Source: an uncultured Erysipelotrichaceae bacterium (GTDB lineage Bacteria > Bacillota_I > Bacilli_A > RFN20 > CAG-826). Taken from it: a stretch of 61,050 nt of DNA. This document shows positions 57,465-61,050 of the stretch, one piece after another (position 1 is the stretch's first letter; each line of letters begins with the position of its first letter). The position numbers and the translations under genes were made by a program. The stretch is taken from assembly GCA_902800905.1 (NCBI GenBank), contig CADCGC010000004.1:1-61050 (forward strand), read 5' to 3'. The notes under the pieces were generated by a model. The model was not told the DNA's origin and did not search any database. It saw only the letters and a list, made by a program, of their open reading frames with translations.

Positions 57465-59750
57465 TTAATCCCTTCCATAATATGTGCCATAGGAATAGTT
57501 ATACACTATTCGTGAGGCGTTATTTGTAATTGCAGCCTTAGTGACATCATCAAGAATATTGAAGTCTTGTTGAGTGCCTTCATATAAGAAGACGATTGGA
57601 GAATTTCCTCCAACAGTTCTGTTGGTGATATTTTCAAATACTCTTAAATCAGAGTTATATGTTGCATACGCAAAAGCGTTAATACCAATTGACTTAATAG
57701 TTCTTGGCAAACAAACAAATTCAATATTTTGTGCACCCAAGAAGCAACGGTCTCCAATTCTTGAAAGACCTTTTGGCAATGTTAAGACACGGTTAAATGT
57801 CACATTCGCATAAGCTTCAATTTCAAACACTGTCGCATTCCTTGGGAAATATGTTCCTTCTAAACCGTAACGGTTAAAGAAGGCACGTCTTGATACTTTT
57901 TTCACCGATTCATGACGAAGAATACCAGAAAGAGGCTTCTTTATTCCAATATTTCCGTATCCATAACTGGCAATACTCTTAAGAGTGCCGCCATCAACAA
58001 CAAAAGCATTGCTCTTTTCATCAGTCATAAAGAATTGACCAGTACGATCAATAGTAAAACCATCAGCTTGAATATGAGGTCCGTCTAATCTTGAGTTAAC
58101 CGCATATGCAGGAATAATAAAATCAGTCTCTCTTGCATATTTGCTTGCCATTGTGGTGTGTTGATAAACATGATTTCCTTCTCCATCAACACTAAAGAGG
58201 TCGTAGCTCCAATTCGCGAAAGGATTAACTTTAACATCAGTCAAATAGATATGGACATCGCCGTCATGACCATTAAAATCACTGTATTTAATCTTGTCAC
58301 CTTGGTCGCTTTCTGTAGTTTGTTTATATAATCCCATATTAGTGGAGCCACAGAAAACTTCCCAGAATGGCCATTTCATTTCACGTTGTAAATCCATGAA
58401 TGTTGAAGCTTCAGGAAGAGTTAATTTTTCATCATCAGAATATAAATAGTCGATTCGATTAGAAAGCGTTCCATCTTCATAGTGATAATAGACACGTCTC
58501 ATTTCTAAATCGGTTTCAACACATTTCGCGTATAAAACGAGATTACCAGGGTTGAGTTTATTTTCATCAAATGGAGTTGTTAATTCAGCGTCCATATACC
58601 ATCCACCAAATTTGTATCCTGGTTTCATTTGAGGATTTGGCATTGTAAATCCTCTTTCAGCGTAGGAATAAGTAAGGTGAACTGGATAACATCCATCGCC
58701 TTCTTTATTCGCTGATAAGCCAGTAACACGAAACACTGGATAGTAATGTGAATCACTAATATAGCTGAAGCTGTTATATGGTGATTCCCAAGAATACTGC
58801 AAGCATTCTTGTGGGAGTTTTGTCAAATCGTAGTTACCTACTTTACCAACATCTTGGCAAATCAATTTTTCTTTTCCGTTCTCATCAGGAATATGGAAAG
58901 TAACCACTTTTTTACCATCTGGGATTGGGACTAGATTTTCACCACGGATATGGAAGACTTTGGTTCTTGTATATAAAAGTTTTCTCGCGTTGCCATTTTT
59001 ATCAACGTCATAGACATCGTATCCATAGGTATACTCTCCAGGAGCGGTTGGATATTGATCTTCTTTCATTGTTTTCACAACAACACGATTAGATGGAATA
59101 GAGGAAGGATCAATATCATATCCATAATATGGATTGTGTGGTTTTCCGTTATATGAATTATCGATTGGATAACATAAATGGTTTTCAATTGTTTTTTTAA
59201 GGCCTGCCTCACTATCAACACAGGAATAATGAATGGAGATAGATTGAATTATAATTGGATTCTCGGTCTTGTTTTGAACAGTAAAGTAGAAACAAGTGCC
59301 ACTATAATCACTATTCAAATTAATAGTCGAGTAGCCTTTATATCCTCCAGTTACATATTCACTAGAGTTAGGTGTTGCTCCGACAGTGAGGAAATATTCT
59401 TTACCTTCTGTGTCTTCGGAAGTAACATCCACTCTTTCAATACCGCTAATATAAGTTTGAAGAGCGATACTTCCATAAGCGGCAAGTTCAAGTAGACCAC
59501 CATTAACATCTTCGTCGACACCATATTCATCGAAGTGAATATTCGTGCCACCCGGCGTTTGAACATTGCCACCAGATAGACGATTAGATGCATCGATAGT
59601 TAAAACGTAGCCATCTTCGCCTGAGTCTCTAGTTCTAAGGTTAAAGCCAAATGAGTTGTTGTAATTGGTCACGCCAATAACAGTCACAGAGAGAATGCCT
59701 GTTACAACAACAGGTATCACAATTACTGAAGCAGTTTTTACTTTTATCAT
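57465..59750 (-). CDS. Secreted or signal-anchored protein with InlB-like and BspA-type (LRR_5) repeats
   Basis: 761 residues. A hydrophobic N-terminus (~5-28) serves as signal peptide or anchor. An N-terminal beta-sandwich (~40-190) ends ISIHYSCVDSE, the same module as in 22140-25760. A Flg_new/InlB-type strip lies near residue 375 (KPGYKFGGWYMDAEL). BspA-like leucine-rich repeats occupy ~600-720 (LPKGLSRIGDRCFLG; LPRTIKSIGINAFAY). BspA-type repeats in other bacteria bind host or bacterial surfaces. No C-terminal anchor is seen. It is the first gene of an operon with 54608-57460. The intergenic gap of 174 bases to the acetylesterase gene holds divergent promoters, of which only the plus-strand -10 is clear. 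Confidence 0.75.
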   Translation of the reverse strand: MIKVKTASVIVIPVVVTGILSVTVIGVTNYNNSFGFNLRTRDSGEDGYVLTIDASNRLSGGNVQTPGGTNIHFDEYGVDEDVNGGLLELAAYGSIALQTYISGIERVDVTSEDTEGKEYFLTVGATPNSSEYVTGGYKGYSTINLNSDYSGTCFYFTVQNKTENPIIIQSISIHYSCVDSEAGLKKTIENHLCYPIDNSYNGKPHNPYYGYDIDPSSIPSNRVVVKTMKEDQYPTAPGEYTYGYDVYDVDKNGNARKLLYTRTKVFHIRGENLVPIPDGKKVVTFHIPDENGKEKLICQDVGKVGNYDLTKLPQECLQYSWESPYNSFSYISDSHYYPVFRVTGLSANKEGDGCYPVHLTYSYAERGFTMPNPQMKPGYKFGGWYMDAELTTPFDENKLNPGNLVLYAKCVETDLEMRRVYYHYEDGTLSNRIDYLYSDDEKLTLPEASTFMDLQREMKWPFWEVFCGSTNMGLYKQTTESDQGDKIKYSDFNGHDGDVHIYLTDVKVNPFANWSYDLFSVDGEGNHVYQHTTMASKYARETDFIIPAYAVNSRLDGPHIQADGFTIDRTGQFFMTDEKSNAFVVDGGTLKSIASYGYGNIGIKKPLSGILRHESVKKVSRRAFFNRYGLEGTYFPRNATVFEIEAYANVTFNRVLTLPKGLSRIGDRCFLGAQNIEFVCLPRTIKSIGINAFAYATYNSDLRVFENITNRTVGGNSPIVFLYEGTQQDFNILDDVTKAAITNNASRIVYNYSYGTYYGRD

Positions 59751-59877
59751 AGTCTTAGTCTTTTGGTAGCCTTAAAGAAACAATCTATCATACATACAAT
59801 TGTTCTTTCAGCTAAACCTTTAATATCCTTTGATATTTAAATGTTATCATAACTATTAAAAGTGTCATAAAAAAGAA

Positions 59878-59883
59878 TATAAT
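59878..59883 (+). promoter_or_regulatory. -10 element of the acetylesterase gene
   Basis: A perfect TATAAT. The expected start of transcription (~59890) rules out the upstream TTG frame start at 59886 and leaves a leader of ~25-35 bases. No convincing -35 was found. Confidence 0.45.
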
Positions 59884-59924
59884 TATTGGGTGAAAAATAT
59901 AGAGTCATAAAAATGGTAATTAGC

Positions 59925-60764
59925 ATGAAAATAGATTTTAGTAAAATAGCATGTGACATAATTGTGGTTGCTGGTCAAAGTAACGCAGAAGGTAATGGTG
60001 TTTCCCGCGATACCAAACCTTTAGTAATTCCTGATGCATATGAAATCATTGATAAAAACAAATATGGAATGAAATTAAAAGAAGATGGCTCATACGATAG
60101 TTTGGATTTTGTCTATCCTACCGAAACAATTATGAGAGAGCTTCAAGAAAGAAATGTCGATGGAGTGTATAACTCCGATTTATCACTAAGCTTTGTTGAA
60201 AAATATAAAAAGTCAAAGTTCTATTCACCAGACAGAAAAATACTTGTCATCAAAACTGCATATGGAGGAAGCGGCTTTGCTTTTGATCAACAAGGTGTCG
60301 GTAATCCTTTATATCAAAGAACGATAGATATGATTAATGTTGGGTTATCTTTGAATAAAAACAATAGAATAGTCGCTTTCCTTTGGCATCAAGGAGAACA
60401 CGATGCATTTGAAAACGCTCAATTTAGTTATGATGAAAGATATGAATATTATTATTCAAATCTATTAAAACAATTCTTGGGTTTTAGAGAATATTATAAA
60501 GAGTTTGATTTCCCAATTATCACTGGTGGTCTATGTAGAGATTGGAAAAAACGTTATATGATTCAATCTGAAGCAGTTGAAAAAGCAACGATTGATGTTT
60601 GTAAAAAAATTGAAAAAGCGTCGTTTGTTCCGGCTTCCGATTTACCTAGTAATGAAGAAGCAATCCATAATGGAGATTTAGATCATTTTTCAAAAGAATC
60701 AATAATAATTCTAGGTGAAAGATATTTTGACGCATTTGAAGCAGTGAACTCACTCGGCAATTGA
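59925..60764 (+). CDS. SASA-type carbohydrate acetylesterase (SGNH fold), cytoplasmic
   Basis: 279 residues from the ATG at 59925; an ATG 12 bases earlier (59913) is also possible. The SGNH block I is VAGQSNAEG (Ser19). The Gly block is TAYGGSGF. FLWHQGEHDA is the hallmark of sialate-O-acetylesterase-like (SASA) proteins. The C-terminal catalytic pair is in NGDLDHFSKES. No signal peptide is present. Family knowledge: these enzymes remove O-acetyl groups from sialic acid, xylose or other sugars. No sialic-acid genes are present here, so deacetylation of the imported glycan is the more cautious reading. It is monocistronic in this window, with a strong terminator ~200 bases downstream. Confidence 0.85.
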   Translation: MKIDFSKIACDIIVVAGQSNAEGNGVSRDTKPLVIPDAYEIIDKNKYGMKLKEDGSYDSLDFVYPTETIMRELQERNVDGVYNSDLSLSFVEKYKKSKFYSPDRKILVIKTAYGGSGFAFDQQGVGNPLYQRTIDMINVGLSLNKNNRIVAFLWHQGEHDAFENAQFSYDERYEYYYSNLLKQFLGFREYYKEFDFPIITGGLCRDWKKRYMIQSEAVEKATIDVCKKIEKASFVPASDLPSNEEAIHNGDLDHFSKESIIILGERYFDAFEAVNSLGN

Positions 60765-60839
60765 ATAACCAAGGATTCACGTTCGATATCCTAAACTATA
60801 CTCGTTTCGAGGCATATGTCTCCTTTCATATTAACGCGT

Positions 60840-61048
60840 TGGTCCGCATTAATATTGCAAGGAGATTTTCTTTTTGGGCAAAACTATAAGTTTTACCTCC
60901 ACCCAAAACTATCTGGGGTTTAACTCGTTCATCGTTTGCACGATGGCTCAGAATAAATATCCACCGGACAATCCGGTGGTTTTTCATAGTCGGGCAGATA
61001 TTAGCCCTCTATTACTAGCCGCCCCTCTCAAGGGCGAAATGCGGACCA
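60840..61048. repeat. Long-range inverted repeat (11 bp arms)
   Basis: TGGTCCGCATT at 60840-60850 is the exact reverse complement of AATGCGGACCA at 61038-61048. The enclosed ~187 bases contain at least three hairpins. This could be the closing helix of an RNA or the paired ends of a small element. Confidence 0.55.
60961..60985 (+). terminator. Strong hairpin with T-run
   Basis: CCACCGGA, a 3-base CAA loop, TCCGGTGG, then TTTTTC: a textbook intrinsic terminator on the plus strand, about 200 bases after the acetylesterase stop. The same hairpin may instead belong to the structured element described for this region. Confidence 0.65.
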
Positions 61049-61050
61049 CC

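Larger units (their letters stand above)
60765..61050. other. Non-coding, hairpin-rich stretch of higher GC content
   Basis: No credible gene. It holds several stems: CATCGT/ACGATG (60930-60945), CCACCGGA/TCCGGTGG (60961-60979) and CGCCC/GGGCG (61018-61035), plus a long-range inverted repeat. The composition differs from the AT-rich locus. Candidates are a structured RNA or an end of an IS200/IS605-like element (whose ends carry such hairpins and a TnpB-associated RNA), perhaps read on the minus strand from beyond the window. The identity is unresolved. Confidence 0.4.

Noticed and set aside
60802..60870. Minus-strand reading containing INAD-x-x-x-N, similar to the end of TnpB transposases
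   Set aside because: Stops lie immediately upstream in the same frame and the similarity covers only a few residues. It is not enough to call a transposase fragment.
60836..60997. 53-codon minus-strand frame starting MKNHRIVRWI
   Set aside because: It spans the strong hairpin and inverted repeat, has no ribosome site and matches nothing known to me. It is more likely part of a structured non-coding element.
1..61050. CRISPR arrays, tRNA, rRNA or prophage genes
   Set aside because: No regularly spaced short repeats, cloverleaf-type sequences, conserved rRNA segments or phage structural motifs were seen on either strand.

Overview
The window is AT-rich, densely coded DNA from a monoderm, low-GC bacterium, most likely an uncultured gut member of the Bacilli (RF39 / ML615J-28 / Izemoplasma-Acholeplasma neighbourhood). 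That placement is inference from style: strong AGGAGG ribosome sites, lipoproteins and secreted proteins with no LPxTG sorting signal, InlB B-repeats, BspA-type repeats and CUT1 sugar transporters. TGA is used as a stop (for example at 10722-10724 and 52193-52195), so this is not the Mycoplasma genetic code. No rRNA, tRNA, CRISPR array or intact transposase gene was seen.

The whole window reads as a surface glycan-foraging locus. Its core is a gene module present twice. Copy 1 (minus strand, 16827 down to 2432) is: GH130-type phosphorylase, short ABC ATPase, six-TM membrane protein, extracellular solute-binding lipoprotein, two CUT1 permeases, ~1030-residue Ig/lectin-like surface protein, DUF4838 lipoprotein, Big_2 lipoprotein. 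Copy 2 (minus strand, 51242 down to 34807) is: GH38 alpha-mannosidase, ~1050-residue anchored surface protein, solute-binding lipoprotein, two permeases, ~1050-residue surface lipoprotein, DUF4838 lipoprotein, small Big_2 lipoprotein, short ABC ATPase, six-TM membrane protein. A truncated second GH38 gene at the left edge shows that the locus continues.

Between the two copies lie two plus-strand operons: AraC regulator + alpha/beta hydrolase, and alpha/beta hydrolase + secreted parallel beta-helix protein resembling GH141. There is also a minus-strand pair (sugar-isomerase-like protein + GH78 alpha-L-rhamnosidase-like enzyme) and four large secreted proteins built from repeated modules (25757-34739). 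Right of copy 2, an AraC regulator and a GH2 beta-mannosidase form a short plus-strand operon. Two more large surface proteins and a SASA-type acetylesterase follow. The last ~290 bases are a non-coding, hairpin-rich stretch of different composition.

Inferred working model: secreted and lipoprotein-anchored modules bind and trim a mannose- and probably rhamnose-containing, O-acetylated glycan at the cell surface. The solute-binding proteins and permeases import oligosaccharides. Cytoplasmic GH38, GH2, GH130, GH78 and esterases then dismantle them, under AraC-type control. The substrate (host N-glycan, plant or yeast mannan, or bacterial exopolysaccharide) cannot be decided from the sequence.

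The most unusual aspect is a private set of extracellular modules shared among neighbouring proteins: an N-terminal G-[IN]-[RK]-E-[YF]-W/Cys motif, a Cys/His zinc-ribbon-like linker, and three different beta-sandwich-like modules.
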